Notes under the pieces: generated by a model
Told to the model about the DNA's origin: nothing
Databases searched by the model: none
What the model saw: the letters and a program-made list of their open reading frames with translations, nothing else
Part shown: piece by piece, positions 16,149-25,895 of the stretch
How the letters are laid out: each line of letters begins with the position of its first letter
Position numbering within the stretch: position 1 is the first letter of the stretch
Made by a program: the position numbers and the translations under genes
Source: Mycolicibacterium duvalii
GTDB taxonomy: Bacteria > Actinomycetota > Actinomycetes > Mycobacteriales > Mycobacteriaceae
DNA: 64,000 nucleotides
Direction of reading: 5' to 3'
Assembly: GCF_010726645.1 (NCBI RefSeq)
Contig: NZ_AP022563.1
Span: 2,790,001-2,854,000 of the forward strand

Positions 16149-18037
16149 CGGAGCTCCAAGTCCTCTTCGTCGGGGACGCGGTGGCTCTGCCACACGTCGA
16201 GCAGCCGGAACGGGAACGCGGTCACGATGCGGCCACCGCCGGACCGGTAGTAGGTGTGCGCCGTCGGCGTGTGGCACCACACGGTCTGGGCCATCGCATC
16301 GTCGATCTGGCGGACGTAGGCGTCGAACGCCTCGGGTTTCACCTCGATCGTGGACGCCCCGCGCAGAGCCATGAGCTGCAGACACTCCATCACGTAGTGC
16401 ACCATCACCTCGACGCCGAAGTTGTGACCCGCCCCGTGGCCGGGGCTGTAGTTCGGCGCCGAGGAGATGAACATGTTCGGGAAGCCGGGGACCAGCCCGC
16501 CGCGGTAAGCCGCGGGACTGTCCCCCCACACGTCGGTCAGCCGCACCCCATCGCGCCCGCGGATGTCGACCGTGGACAGGAAGTCCAGGTGATAACCGGT
16601 GGCGTAGATGATCACGTCGAGATCGATCTGCCGGCCGTCGGCCGTGACGATCCCGTGTTCGTTCACCGCGGCCGGTTCGGCGGCCTCGACGTCGACGTGG
16701 TCGCGGGTCAGTGCCGCGTAGTAACCGCCGGGGTCGCGGATGATGCGTTTGCCGTAGGGCGCGAAGTCGGGTGTGACCTTCTTCGCCAGCTCCGAGTCGG
16801 CGCCGAAGGTGCGGTCGATGTATTCCAGGCAGATCTGCAGCAACCGGTCGTTGGCCGGCGAGATCGACAGATGTCCGGCGGCCCACTCCGGATCACGCAG
16901 GATCACCGGGTGGTTGTTGTCCGCGGTGCCCCAGAAGGACTTCAGACGAACCCAGTTGGCGTGAAACGGGAGATGGGCGTTGAGCCAGCGTCGATGCTCG
17001 GGCACGTCATCGGTGGACCGCTTGCGCGGGGCGACCCAGTGCGGCTGGCGCTGGAACACCGTCAGGTGTTCGACCTCGTCCACGCAGGCGTCGACGATCT
17101 GCACAGCGGTACAGCCGGCGCCGATGACCGCCACCCTTTTCCCTGTCAGCGACAGGTCGGGCTGCCATTCCGCGGAGTGGATGCTCACCCCGCCGAACGT
17201 CTCGCGACCGGCCAGGTCCGGCCATCGGGGCCGGTTGAGGTATCCCGCGGCAGGGATGACGACGTTGGCGTGACGGACCCCTCGGCCGCCGTCCGCGCCG
17301 ACGGTGTGAACCTCCCAGCGTGCGTGCTCGTCGTCCCACCACAGCGCCTCGACCTCGGTGCTGAACCGGATGTGCTCGCGTAGCCCGTTCCGGTCCGCCA
17401 CCGCCTGCAGGTAGCGCTGATACTCCGCACCCTGCGGGTAGTAGCTCGTCCAGTCGCCGTTGATGTCGCGCGACAGCGAGTAGTACGCCGACGGGGTGTC
17501 GACCCCGATACCCGGATAGACGGTGGTGTACCAGGTGCCGCCGACTTCGTCGTTGCGGTCGATGATCTCGTAGTCGATCCCGGCGGCTGCGCATTCCAGC
17601 GCCGCGGCCATCCCCGCGATGCCGGCGCCGACGATCACCACGGTGAAGTCGTGCGGCAGTTTCGCGGTGCGCGGCAGCACCGGCTGCGAGGGATGAAATC
17701 CGCCTTGTTCGGCGAGCAGTTCCAGATACTCCTCGTCCACCTCGGTGCCCAGCGCCAGCGGAGCCACGCGCGCGAACAACGCGGGATCATCAGGGGCCAG
17801 AGCGTCGGGCCGGCAGGGTGCCTCGAGCGCGGCGGCCACCTCCTCGACGAGTTCGTCGAGGGTCCGCGGGTCGGTGACCCCGATGTGTTCGGGCGGGTCC
17901 GGCACGAAGGAGATCCGTCGCGCGTAGCGGTCGACCACGCCGGGGTCGCCGGTCAGCTGTGCCAGCACCGCCACCAGGATTCCTGCGTCGGCCTGCCGCA
18001 GGTTGGCCCGCATCCGGTCCGGGTCACGCGTTGTCAT
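16145..18037 (-). CDS. Baeyer-Villiger monooxygenase, 4-hydroxyacetophenone-monooxygenase-like
   Basis: A 630-residue class B flavin monooxygenase with an N-terminal extension of about 125 residues, as in HAPMO. The first Rossmann motif GAGIAG is at 137-142, the fingerprint [12 protein letters not shown] at about 281-292 (Ser in place of the usual Thr after His), and the second Rossmann motif GAGCTA at 306-311. [15 protein letters not shown] replaces the more common NRYPGARCD, also a HAPMO-group trait. It would convert a methyl ketone or ring ketone to an ester or lactone with NADPH and O2. It is divergent from the acyl-CoA ligase gene and coupled to an SDR. This is the second such enzyme in the island. 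Confidence 0.83.
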   Translation of the reverse strand: MTTRDPDRMRANLRQADAGILVAVLAQLTGDPGVVDRYARRISFVPDPPEHIGVTDPRTLDELVEEVAAALEAPCRPDALAPDDPALFARVAPLALGTEVDEEYLELLAEQGGFHPSQPVLPRTAKLPHDFTVVIVGAGIAGMAAALECAAAGIDYEIIDRNDEVGGTWYTTVYPGIGVDTPSAYYSLSRDINGDWTSYYPQGAEYQRYLQAVADRNGLREHIRFSTEVEALWWDDEHARWEVHTVGADGGRGVRHANVVIPAAGYLNRPRWPDLAGRETFGGVSIHSAEWQPDLSLTGKRVAVIGAGCTAVQIVDACVDEVEHLTVFQRQPHWVAPRKRSTDDVPEHRRWLNAHLPFHANWVRLKSFWGTADNNHPVILRDPEWAAGHLSISPANDRLLQICLEYIDRTFGADSELAKKVTPDFAPYGKRIIRDPGGYYAALTRDHVDVEAAEPAAVNEHGIVTADGRQIDLDVIIYATGYHLDFLSTVDIRGRDGVRLTDVWGDSPAAYRGGLVPGFPNMFISSAPNYSPGHGAGHNFGVEVMVHYVMECLQLMALRGASTIEVKPEAFDAYVRQIDDAMAQTVWCHTPTAHTYYRSGGGRIVTAFPFRLLDVWQSHRVPDEEDLELR

Positions 18038-18143
18038 CGCTCCTCCTCGCTGCCGGCACCGAGTATCGGACGCCTACCGCCGGACAGCCCGGGCCTTGTC
18101 TACTCAGCGGGATACCAGGCGGGGGCGCGCGTGGCGGCGCGCC

Positions 18144-18149
18144 TACAGT
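18144..18149 (+). promoter_or_regulatory. -10 element TACAGT of a likely leaderless promoter
   Basis: TACAGT matches TANNNT and is followed by exactly 7 nt (CGCCGGC) before the ATG of the acyl-CoA ligase gene at 18157. That is the spacing expected if transcription starts on the A of the start codon. There is no Shine-Dalgarno sequence. It would drive the plus-strand run that extends to about 28.9 kb. Confidence 0.5.
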
Positions 18150-18156
18150 CGCCGGC

Positions 18157-19719
18157 ATGGATGATCTGCACCAGGTGCTCGCGACCGCGCGCAGCCACGC
18201 GCTCGGCGACATCCCGCGGCGGCCCGCACGCAGGAATCCCGACAAGCTCGCGATCGTCGACGGCGAGGTCAGTTTGACGTTCGCCGAGTTCGAGTATCTG
18301 GTCGATCGCGTCTCAGCAGCGCTGGCGGACAATGGTTTCGGCGTCGGCGACCGGGTGGCGCTGCTGTCACACAACTGCTGGCAGTACGCGGTGCTGGCGT
18401 TCGCCACCGCCCGCACCGGGGTGGTGCTGGTCCCCGTCAATTTCATGCTCACCGCGGAGGAAATCGCGTTCATCCTCGGCCACAGCAGGGCCACCGGGTT
18501 TCTCGTCGAAGCCGACCTGGCACCCACCGCCGAAGCGGCGATGCGCCTCGGCGGCAGCGTGCGCGCCGCCGCCGCACTCGTCCTGCCGGGACAGACCCTA
18601 CCGGCGGGCTGGACCGACTTCGCGCAGTGGACACAGACCACCTCGACCGCGCCGAACCCGTACATCGCCGATGATCAGCTCATTCGGTTGATGTACACCA
18701 GCGGTACCGAATCTCATCCCAAGGGCGCCATGCACTCCAGCCGGAGCCTGATGGGCAACTACATCAGCTCGATCATCGCCGGGTCGATGGAGGGCAGCGA
18801 CGTCGAGATCCATTCGCTACCGCTGTATCACTGTGCGCAGCTCGACAATTTCCTGATCACCGACGTCTTTCTGGGCGCCACCAGCATCATCCTGCCCCGC
18901 CCGGATCCGGAGCACGTGCTACGCAACATCGAACGTTTCGGTGCGACGAACTATTTCGCCCCGCCGACGGTGTGGATCTCTCTGCTGCGCTCGCCGGTCT
19001 TCGATCAGGTCGACCTGTCGAGTCTGCGCAAGGGGTACTACGGCGCCTCGGCGATGCCGGTCGAGATCCTCGCCGAGATGCGTGAGCGGCTGCCTAACCT
19101 GCGGCTGTGGAACTTCTACGGGCAGACCGAGATGGCACCGCTGGCCTCGGCGCTGGGTCCCGACGAGCAGGACGCGCATGCGGGCTCGGCGGGCCGGCCG
19201 GTGGTCAACGTCGTGACCGCCATCCTCGACGACGACAACACCGAGGTGGGCACCGGTGTGGTGGGCGAGATAGCGCATCGCAGCCCGCATCTGATGCTCG
19301 GCTACCTCGACGACGACGCGAAAACCGCCGAGGCGTTCCGTGGCGGTTGGTTTCACTCCGGCGATCTCGGCTACTACGACGAACACGGGCTACTGCATGT
19401 GGTCGACCGCAAGAAGGACATGATCAAGACGGGCGGCGAGAATGTCGCGAGCCGCGAGGTCGAAGAGGTCCTGTACCGCCATCCGGCCGTCGAAGAGGCC
19501 GCCGTCTTCGGCCTCCCGCACCCGACGTGGGTGGAGGCGGTCGTGGCCGCCGTCGTCGTCCGGGCAGGGGCCGACGTCGACGAACCGCAACTCCTCGAGC
19601 ACTGCCGCACTCACCTGGCCGGCTTCAAGACTCCTAAGAAGCTCTACTTCATCGACGCGCTGCCCAAGAACCCGAGTGGCAAACTGCTCAAACGCGTACT
19701 TCGGGAGCGGTTCGCCTAG
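18157..19719 (+). CDS. fatty-acid/steroid acyl-CoA ligase (FadD type)
   Basis: A 520-residue ANL-superfamily enzyme that activates a carboxylic acid to its CoA thioester with ATP. The P-loop-like motif YTSGTESHPKG is at 180-190 (Glu replaces the usual Thr, and Ser-His the usual Gly-X), FYGQTE sits near residue 325, and the hinge HSGDLGYYDEHG lies near 405. The A10 motif PKNPSGKLLKR holds the catalytic lysine eight residues before the end. The length is normal. It leads a plus-strand set of oxidation and beta-oxidation genes, so the acid is probably a side chain or ring fragment of the island's substrate. Confidence 0.87.
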   Translation: MDDLHQVLATARSHALGDIPRRPARRNPDKLAIVDGEVSLTFAEFEYLVDRVSAALADNGFGVGDRVALLSHNCWQYAVLAFATARTGVVLVPVNFMLTAEEIAFILGHSRATGFLVEADLAPTAEAAMRLGGSVRAAAALVLPGQTLPAGWTDFAQWTQTTSTAPNPYIADDQLIRLMYTSGTESHPKGAMHSSRSLMGNYISSIIAGSMEGSDVEIHSLPLYHCAQLDNFLITDVFLGATSIILPRPDPEHVLRNIERFGATNYFAPPTVWISLLRSPVFDQVDLSSLRKGYYGASAMPVEILAEMRERLPNLRLWNFYGQTEMAPLASALGPDEQDAHAGSAGRPVVNVVTAILDDDNTEVGTGVVGEIAHRSPHLMLGYLDDDAKTAEAFRGGWFHSGDLGYYDEHGLLHVVDRKKDMIKTGGENVASREVEEVLYRHPAVEEAAVFGLPHPTWVEAVVAAVVVRAGADVDEPQLLEHCRTHLAGFKTPKKLYFIDALPKNPSGKLLKRVLRERFA

Positions 19720-19824
19720 TCGATGCCGCCGGTGGGGACCGCTGGGCGGGATTTACCGGTTTTTCACCACCGACACACCGTTACCGTTCCTCAAACCGTT
19801 GCTGTTCGAGGAGGATTCACGATT

Positions 19825-20949
19825 GTGAGCCACGCTCCGTTCCAGGGTGTCCAGGGCCGCATCGCCCGCTTCGACGAGCCCGGCACGCCCTTCGAGATCG
19901 AACAGGTCACACTGGCCGACCTCGGTCCGGGTGAGATCCTGGTCAAGGTCTTGCGCGCGAACATCTGCGGTTCCGATGTCCATGCCTGGCACGGCACGTT
20001 CGCCACGCGCGGGTTGGGCGGTCAGCTACCGACGGTGCTGGGCCATGAGATGGTCGGTATGGTCCATGCGCTCGGCGACGGTGTGGACGCGGACTCCAAC
20101 GGCGCCCCGCTGTCGGTCGGCACGCGCGTGGTCTTCCCTTACTTCTTCTGCTGTCACACCTGCCGCAACTGCCTGTCCGGGCGGCGCAACGCGTGCCTGA
20201 ACCTGACGATGGCGATGCTGGGCCGCGCCGACGAGCCGCCGTATTTCGTCGGCGGCTATGCCGACTATTTCGTACTGCCGGCCGGTGCGGTGATCTATAC
20301 GGTTCCGGACTCGGTACCCGACGAGATCGCCGCTGGCGCCAATTGTGCACTGTCACAGGTGATGTACGGGCTCGAACGAGTCGACCAACAACTCGGCGAG
20401 TACGTCGTAGTCCAGGGTGCGGGCGCGTTGGGTCTTTATGCCGTCGCGGTGGCCAAGGCCCGCGGTGCGGCCAAGGTCATCGCGATCGACGGGGTGCCCG
20501 AGCGCCTTGAGTTGGCCACCGCGTTCGGCGCCGACGCCGTCATCGACATCACCGGGACCACCGACCAGGACCGGACCAGGATGGTCCGCAAGCTCACTGA
20601 CGGGCAGGGCGCCGACGTCGTTGTCGAGGTGGTCGGGCACCCGTCGGCGATCGACGAGGGTCTCAAGTTGCTTGGCCAGTTCGGCCGCTACGTCGAGATC
20701 GGCAACATCAATGTCGGCAGGACCTTCGAGTTCGATCCGTCGCGGTTCGTCTTCTCCAACAAGACGATGGTCGGTGTCTCGCTCTACGATCCGTCGGTGC
20801 TGTCCCGTGCGCTGGCGTTCCTCGAGCGCTACCAGCACACTTTGCCGTTGGATCGGCTCGCCGCGACCGCGTACCCGCTCGACGACATCAACGCCGCCTT
20901 CGCTGCCGCGTCGGACAAGCGCGACGTCCGCGCCAGCATCGTGCCCTGA
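19825..20949 (+). CDS. zinc-dependent alcohol dehydrogenase
   Basis: A 374-residue medium-chain dehydrogenase. Catalytic zinc ligands are Cys48 (NICGSD) and His74/Glu75 (GHEMVG). The structural zinc lobe is intact with Cys110, Cys113, Cys116 and Cys124 (CHTCRNCLSGRRNAC). A Rossmann motif (GAGALG) and AIDGVPERLELA follow; the acidic residue suggests NAD. I take the GTG at 19825, which has GAGGAGG 10 nt upstream; an ATG at 19723 would add 34 residues with no family match. It is followed 19 bp later by an aldehyde dehydrogenase gene, a pairing that oxidises an alcohol to an acid. Confidence 0.87.
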   Translation: MSHAPFQGVQGRIARFDEPGTPFEIEQVTLADLGPGEILVKVLRANICGSDVHAWHGTFATRGLGGQLPTVLGHEMVGMVHALGDGVDADSNGAPLSVGTRVVFPYFFCCHTCRNCLSGRRNACLNLTMAMLGRADEPPYFVGGYADYFVLPAGAVIYTVPDSVPDEIAAGANCALSQVMYGLERVDQQLGEYVVVQGAGALGLYAVAVAKARGAAKVIAIDGVPERLELATAFGADAVIDITGTTDQDRTRMVRKLTDGQGADVVVEVVGHPSAIDEGLKLLGQFGRYVEIGNINVGRTFEFDPSRFVFSNKTMVGVSLYDPSVLSRALAFLERYQHTLPLDRLAATAYPLDDINAAFAAASDKRDVRASIVP

Positions 20950-20968
20950 CCCCTTCCCGAGAGGATCC

Positions 20969-22390
20969 ATGAGCAACCACGAGTACACCCGCACGCAGCT
21001 GTTCATCGACGGTGAGTGGGTCACCCCGGCCGGCACCGGAGTCATCGAGGTGGTCAATCCGGCCACCGAAGAGGTGCTGGGCACCGTGCCCAACGGCTCT
21101 GACGCCGACGTCGACATCGCGGTCGCCGCGGCCCAGCGGGCGTTCGACCCGCTGATCAGCGTTGCCGAACGCCGCGCACGCCTCGACGCGGTGATCACCG
21201 CGATGGACAAGCGGTTGCCCGACATCGCCGAGACGATCACCAGCGAGATGGGCGCGCCGATCCGTGTCGCGCAGACCGTCCAGACGCAGGTTCCGCTGGC
21301 GGTCGCCCGCGCCGTCGCGGAGGTGTTGGGGCGCTTCGAGTTCGAGGAACGCATCGGCAATTCGCTCGTAGTACGTGAGCCTTACGGCGTGGTCGCGGCC
21401 ATCACCCCATGGAACTATCCGCTGTACCAGGTGGTGGCCAAGGTGATCCCGGCGATCGCTGCGGGCTGCACGGTGGTTCTCAAGCCCAGCAACGAGGCCC
21501 CGCTGGCGGTGTTCGAGTTCGTCGAGGCGCTCGCCGACGCCGGATTGCCGCCCGGGGTGGTGAACTTGGTGTCCGGTCCCGGCCGGGTCATCGGCGAGCG
21601 GATGGCTGTCCACCCCGATGTCGACGTCGTCTCGTTCACGGGATCCACCAGCGTCGGGAGCCGGGTCGGTGAGCTGGCCGGCGCGACGATCAAGAAGGTG
21701 GCGCTGGAACTGGGCGGCAAGTCCGCCAACGTGATCCTCGACGGCGCCGACCTCGCCGCCGCGGTCAAAGTCGGCGTCGGCAACGCGTTCCTCAACGGCG
21801 GACAGACCTGCATGGCATGGACCCGCATGCTGGTGCCGCAGGCCCGTTACGACGAAGCACTCGAGATCATCGAGTCCGCGGTGGCCAAGTACACAGTCGG
21901 AGACCCGTGCGATCCGGCCACTCGCATTGGGCCTTCCGCGTCGGAGACGCAGTACCGCACGGTGCGGGGTTTCATCGAGCGGGCCCAGCGCGACGGTGCA
22001 CGCTTGCTGACCGGTGGTGCCGAGAAGATCGCCGACACCGGGTATTACGTGGCGCCGACGGTGTTCGCGGATGTCGATCCGCAGTCGGAGCTGGGCCAGG
22101 AGGAGGTTTTCGGCCCGGTCCTGGCGGTGATTCCGTTCCGTGACACCGACGAAGCGCTGACGATTGCCAACGGCACGCCGTACGGCCTGTCCGGGGCGGT
22201 GTGGGCCGGCGACGACGACACCGCGATCGCCTTCGCCCGGCAGGTGCGGACGGGGCAACTCGACATCAACGGAGGGAAGTACAACCCGGCCGCACCGTTC
22301 GGTGGGTACAAGCGCTCCGGCGTCGGCCGCGAACTCGGCCGCTTCGGTTTCGAGGAGTACCTGCAGGTGAAGTCCCTGCAGCTGCCCTGA
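20969..22390 (+). CDS. NAD(P)-dependent aldehyde dehydrogenase
   Basis: A 473-residue ALDH with every key site: TPWNYP near 147, LKPSNEAP near 171, FTGS at 223-226, the general base Glu247 in LELGGKS, and the nucleophile Cys281 in GGQTCMAW. The C-terminal GGYKRSGVGRELG is conserved. The ATG at 20969 follows a GAGAGGA ribosome site. It would oxidise the aldehyde made by the preceding alcohol dehydrogenase to a carboxylic acid, which the ligase at 18157 could activate. The three genes plus the hydratase make a consistent chain. Confidence 0.9.
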   Translation: MSNHEYTRTQLFIDGEWVTPAGTGVIEVVNPATEEVLGTVPNGSDADVDIAVAAAQRAFDPLISVAERRARLDAVITAMDKRLPDIAETITSEMGAPIRVAQTVQTQVPLAVARAVAEVLGRFEFEERIGNSLVVREPYGVVAAITPWNYPLYQVVAKVIPAIAAGCTVVLKPSNEAPLAVFEFVEALADAGLPPGVVNLVSGPGRVIGERMAVHPDVDVVSFTGSTSVGSRVGELAGATIKKVALELGGKSANVILDGADLAAAVKVGVGNAFLNGGQTCMAWTRMLVPQARYDEALEIIESAVAKYTVGDPCDPATRIGPSASETQYRTVRGFIERAQRDGARLLTGGAEKIADTGYYVAPTVFADVDPQSELGQEEVFGPVLAVIPFRDTDEALTIANGTPYGLSGAVWAGDDDTAIAFARQVRTGQLDINGGKYNPAAPFGGYKRSGVGRELGRFGFEEYLQVKSLQLP

Positions 22391-22419
22391 CCGACAGCAA
22401 TCGAAAAGAAGGACACATC

Positions 22420-23202
22420 GTGAACACACCCGATCCGCTGCTGATCTCCGCCGACGGCGCAGTCACCACGTGGACGATCAACCTCCCCGACGCCGGAAAT
22501 GCGGTCAGTGGAATCGATTTCATTGCCGCGTTCGAGGCGGCCGTCGACGCCGCGAACTCCGACAGCACGGTGGCCGCGGTGATCCTGACCGGAACGGGCA
22601 AGATCTTCTCGGCCGGCGGCAACGTCAAGGAGATGGCCGACCGCGAAGGCATGTTCGGGCTGGAACCCATCGCGCAGCGCTATGCGTACGTCGACGGTAT
22701 CCAGCGCATTCCCCGCGCGCTCGCGCGGCTGGAGGTGCCGATCATCGCGGCGGTCAACGGCGCGGCCGTCGGCGCCGGGTGCGACCTGGCCGCGATGTGT
22801 GACATCCGGGTCGCGTCGGGGCGCGCGTCGTTCGCGGAGAGCTTCGTGCAGATCGGCCTGGTGCCCGGCGACGGCGGAACCTGGTTCCTGCAGCGCGCCG
22901 TCGGCTACGAGCGCGCCGCCGAGATGACACTGACCGGGGATCGCATCGACGCCGCCACCGCGCTGGCGTGGGGGCTGGTCAGCCGGGTAGTCGCCCACGA
23001 CGAACTCCTCACGGCTGCAAAGGATATCGCGGACCGCATCGCGAAGAACCCACCGCATGCGTTGCGGATGGCCAAGCGTCTACTGCAGGAGTCGCGCACC
23101 GGCTCGCTGGAATCGACTCTGGCGATGGCGGCGGCCATGCAGCCGCTGGCCCACCGCGACCCGGAGCACGCAGCCCGCATCGAACGCTGGCGGAGCAGCT
23201 GA
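22420..23202 (+). CDS. enoyl-CoA hydratase/isomerase
   Basis: A 260-residue crotonase-fold protein. The first oxyanion strand is KIFSAGGNVKEM, the second AAVNGAAVGAGCDLA. The catalytic Glu of the second helix is present in FAESFVQIGLVPGDGG, while the first position (usually Glu in hydratases) is occupied by the small residues of GCDLA, as in many EchA isomerases. The GTG start has AAAGAAGGA upstream. The stop overlaps the next start (TGATG), placing it with the two acyl-CoA dehydrogenase genes. Hydration or isomerisation of an enoyl-CoA is expected. Confidence 0.87.
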   Translation: MNTPDPLLISADGAVTTWTINLPDAGNAVSGIDFIAAFEAAVDAANSDSTVAAVILTGTGKIFSAGGNVKEMADREGMFGLEPIAQRYAYVDGIQRIPRALARLEVPIIAAVNGAAVGAGCDLAAMCDIRVASGRASFAESFVQIGLVPGDGGTWFLQRAVGYERAAEMTLTGDRIDAATALAWGLVSRVVAHDELLTAAKDIADRIAKNPPHALRMAKRLLQESRTGSLESTLAMAAAMQPLAHRDPEHAARIERWRSS

Positions 23203-24341
23203 TGAACGCGCCTCGGCTGGTGCCCGCGACCGGGGAAGACCACGCCGGCACCGCCGCGTTGCGTGTCGAAGTACGTTCGTTCCTCACCGAACAGTTGGCC
23301 GCCGGTGCCTTCACGCCCTCGGTGGACGGGTGGCTGTGCGGCTGGGACGAAGGCTTCACCGCAGCGCTGGCAGAACGCGGCTTTATCGGCATGACCGTCC
23401 CCACCGAGTACGGCGGCCACGGCCGCTCCCACGTTGAACGTTTTGTCGTGACCGAGGAACTGCTCGCCGCCGGTGCACCGGTGGCCGCGCACTGGATCGC
23501 CGACCGCCAGATCGTGCCGGCGCTCCTCAAGGACGGCACCGAGGCCCAGAAGCGCGAATTCCTCCCGGAGATCGCCGCGGGACGATGCTTCTTCGGGATC
23601 GGCATGAGTGAACCCGACTCGGGTTCGGACCTGGCGAGTGTGCGGACGCGGGCCACGCGGGTCGCCGGCGGATGGCGTCTCACCGGAACCAAGGTGTGGA
23701 CGTCCGGCGCGCACCGCGCCCACGCATTCATCGTGCTGGCCCGTTCCTCCCCGGCTGATCCGGCCCACCGCCATGACGGTCTGAGCCAGTTCATCGTGCG
23801 TTTCGACGGCCCCGGTGTCGAGGTCCGGCCCATCGTGTCGATGAACGGCAGCCACCACTTCAACGAGGTGATCCTCGACGACGCCTTCGTCGCCGACGAC
23901 ATGGTCTTCGGCGAGATCGGGCAGGGCTGGCGCCAGGTCACCTCCGAGCTCGCGTTCGAACGCAGCGGACCGGAACGGTTGTTGTCGACGTTCAGGTTGC
24001 TCGCCGCCGCCGTGGACGGCGCAGACTCCCACCATCCCGGCCTCGGCCGGCTGGTGGGCAGAATCGCCGGGCTGCACCACATGTCGACCGCGGTAGCTGC
24101 CGCATTGGAACGCCGCGAGCCCGCCGACGTGCCGGCCGCGGTGGTGAAACTGCTCGGCACCACCACCGAAGGAGACATCGCCGACTTCGTCGATCTGCGC
24201 ACCGGCGACGAGTCCCCGACCGATCCGGCGCTGCGAACGCTCCTCACCGCCGCGGTGGATCAACGGCCGGGCTTCACCCTGCGCGGCGGCACTACCGAGG
24301 TACTGCGCGGTGTGATTGCGCGCGGATTGGGCATGCGATGA
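23202..24341 (+). CDS. acyl-CoA dehydrogenase, subunit 1 of a probable alpha2beta2 pair
   Basis: A 379-residue acyl-CoA dehydrogenase with the FAD/acyl-binding middle segment GIGMSEPDSGSDLASVRTRATR and TGTKVWTSGAHRA, and the C-terminal RGGTTEVLRGVIARGLG. It overlaps the second, smaller acyl-CoA dehydrogenase gene by 4 nt (ATGA). Actinobacterial steroid side-chain dehydrogenases (FadE26/27, FadE28/29, FadE34) work as heterotetramers from adjacent genes, and this pair has that layout. The usual catalytic Glu is not obvious here, so the base may come from the other subunit or from a less usual position. Confidence 0.85.
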   Translation: MNAPRLVPATGEDHAGTAALRVEVRSFLTEQLAAGAFTPSVDGWLCGWDEGFTAALAERGFIGMTVPTEYGGHGRSHVERFVVTEELLAAGAPVAAHWIADRQIVPALLKDGTEAQKREFLPEIAAGRCFFGIGMSEPDSGSDLASVRTRATRVAGGWRLTGTKVWTSGAHRAHAFIVLARSSPADPAHRHDGLSQFIVRFDGPGVEVRPIVSMNGSHHFNEVILDDAFVADDMVFGEIGQGWRQVTSELAFERSGPERLLSTFRLLAAAVDGADSHHPGLGRLVGRIAGLHHMSTAVAAALERREPADVPAAVVKLLGTTTEGDIADFVDLRTGDESPTDPALRTLLTAAVDQRPGFTLRGGTTEVLRGVIARGLGMR

Positions 24342-25345
24342 CCGTCGACGCCGCTCTCATCGAGATGATGGACCGGGTGCTGGCCACCCACGGGCCCACA
24401 GCACGACCGTGCGCCGACCCCGACATATGGCAAGCCCTGGACGAGTTGGGTCTGGTGCGCCTCACCGGCTCACCGGAGCACGGCGGCAGCGGAGCAGGAT
24501 GGGCCGAGGCGGCCGAGCTGATCTCGGCCGCCGTCCGGCACGCGGTCCGGGTTCCCCTGGCCGAGCACGATCTGCTGGCCTGCTGGCTGCTGGAGGCGGC
24601 AGGCCTGCCGGCCGACAGCAACCGTCGTACGGTGTGCGTGCTCGACGACTCGGGAACCGCGACGAGCGTGCCGTGGGCCTCGACCGCACGGCGCATCGTC
24701 GTCGTCTGGGCAGACACCCACGGCCACCACCTGGTCGACGCCGACGCCGCCGCAATGCGGATCACACCCGGCACCAACATGGTCGACGAGCCCCGCGACA
24801 CTGTGACCGCCGACCTCACGGACCTGGCGCCATACGCGATCACCGTGCCGGAAGAACTGGTCGAGCAGTTGCGGCTCAAGTCGGCGCTGGTGCGGTCGCT
24901 TCAGGTCTGTGCCGCCCTCGACACCATCGTCGACCTCGTCATCGAGCACACGAGCACCCGCGTGCAATTCGGCCGTCCCTTGTCGAAATTCCAGGCGATC
25001 CAGCACCTGGTCGCCGACCTCGCCGCCGAAGCAGCCCTCGCGCGGGCGGCCACCGAGGCCGCCATGTCCACCGCGATCGCCACGGACTGGTCCGGCGCCT
25101 CGCTCGCTTTCCGGGTGGCGACGGCGCGCTCGTGCACCGGCCATGCCGCGTCGGTGGTGGTGCGCAATGCGCACCAGGCGTTCGGCGCGATCGGCACCAC
25201 TGTCGAACACACGCTGCACCGCTACACCCGCGCCGCGTTGGCTTGGCGCTCGGAATACGGTTCGGTGCAGCACTGGGACGAACAGCTGACCCGTGGTGCG
25301 GTGGCCGCCGGCGCTGCGGGTCTGTGGCCGCTGATCGCCGGCTGA
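24338..25345 (+). CDS. acyl-CoA dehydrogenase, subunit 2 of a probable alpha2beta2 pair
   Basis: A 335-residue shortened acyl-CoA dehydrogenase. The N-terminal helical part is present (WQALDELGLVRLTGSPEHGGSG), the middle beta-domain is compressed, and the C-terminal four-helix domain is intact, with TRVQFGRPLSKFQAIQHLVADLA and a VVRNAHQAFGAIGTTVEH segment. It starts inside the stop of subunit 1 (ATGA). Being about 45 residues shorter than its partner and lacking the full flavin loop is what is seen in the non-catalytic half of heteromeric steroid acyl-CoA dehydrogenases. Together they would introduce a double bond into a bulky acyl-CoA. Confidence 0.83.
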   Translation: MTVDAALIEMMDRVLATHGPTARPCADPDIWQALDELGLVRLTGSPEHGGSGAGWAEAAELISAAVRHAVRVPLAEHDLLACWLLEAAGLPADSNRRTVCVLDDSGTATSVPWASTARRIVVVWADTHGHHLVDADAAAMRITPGTNMVDEPRDTVTADLTDLAPYAITVPEELVEQLRLKSALVRSLQVCAALDTIVDLVIEHTSTRVQFGRPLSKFQAIQHLVADLAAEAALARAATEAAMSTAIATDWSGASLAFRVATARSCTGHAASVVVRNAHQAFGAIGTTVEHTLHRYTRAALAWRSEYGSVQHWDEQLTRGAVAAGAAGLWPLIAG

Positions 25346-25409
25346 GGAGTGTTCCGCTGACCGGACGGCAGTGTGCCGGAAGCCACACGGCGGCGGTTCA
25401 CTCGAGGGC

Positions 25410-25895
25410 ATGACCAACGAGATCACGCTGCCCGAAGTCCAGGAGTTCATCGCCAGCTTCTGGTACCACTACGACCAGGGTCAGTTCGACGTCCTCGGCG
25501 CCTATCTCGCCGAGGACATGCGGTATCTGAGCCGCTCCGACTCGGGCAACTGCCCGTTCGAGGAACTGTTGGCGGCCGAGGTGCAGGGCGGACCGGAGAC
25601 GCTGGCCTGGCTGAACCAGCACCGTGACGAGAACCCGTACCCGCTGCGGCACCACGCGACGAACATCCATCGGACCGGGACCGACGGCGACATCACCACT
25701 GTTCGCTTCTACCTGTACGTCAACCAGGTCACCAACAACGTGCCCTTCGACGTGTCGTCGGGCGTCGTGGACGTCGGCATCCGGCGCGCCGGCGGCTGTC
25801 TGGTCTTCACCTCGATGACAGTCATTCTCGACGCCGAGGACTCGATCCCGTTCGCCCAGCATCGGACGAAGGCCGCCACTGGCGTCACGGCATGA
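25410..25895 (+). CDS. NTF2/SnoaL-like protein
   Basis: A 161-residue protein with the cone-shaped NTF2-like (SnoaL) pattern: an opening helix EVQEFIASFWYHYDQGQFDVLGAYLAEDMRYLSR, a helix-rich middle, then strands HHATNIHRTGTDGDITTVRFYLYVNQV and VDVGIRRAGGCLVFTSMTVIL. Such folds include steroid Delta-isomerases, limonene epoxide hydrolases and ring-hydroxylase beta subunits. No acid/base pair is obvious enough to choose between them. The ATG at 25410 follows CGAGGGC, and the stop overlaps the next SDR start (ATGA), so the two genes are coupled. Confidence 0.75.
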   Translation: MTNEITLPEVQEFIASFWYHYDQGQFDVLGAYLAEDMRYLSRSDSGNCPFEELLAAEVQGGPETLAWLNQHRDENPYPLRHHATNIHRTGTDGDITTVRFYLYVNQVTNNVPFDVSSGVVDVGIRRAGGCLVFTSMTVILDAEDSIPFAQHRTKAATGVTA

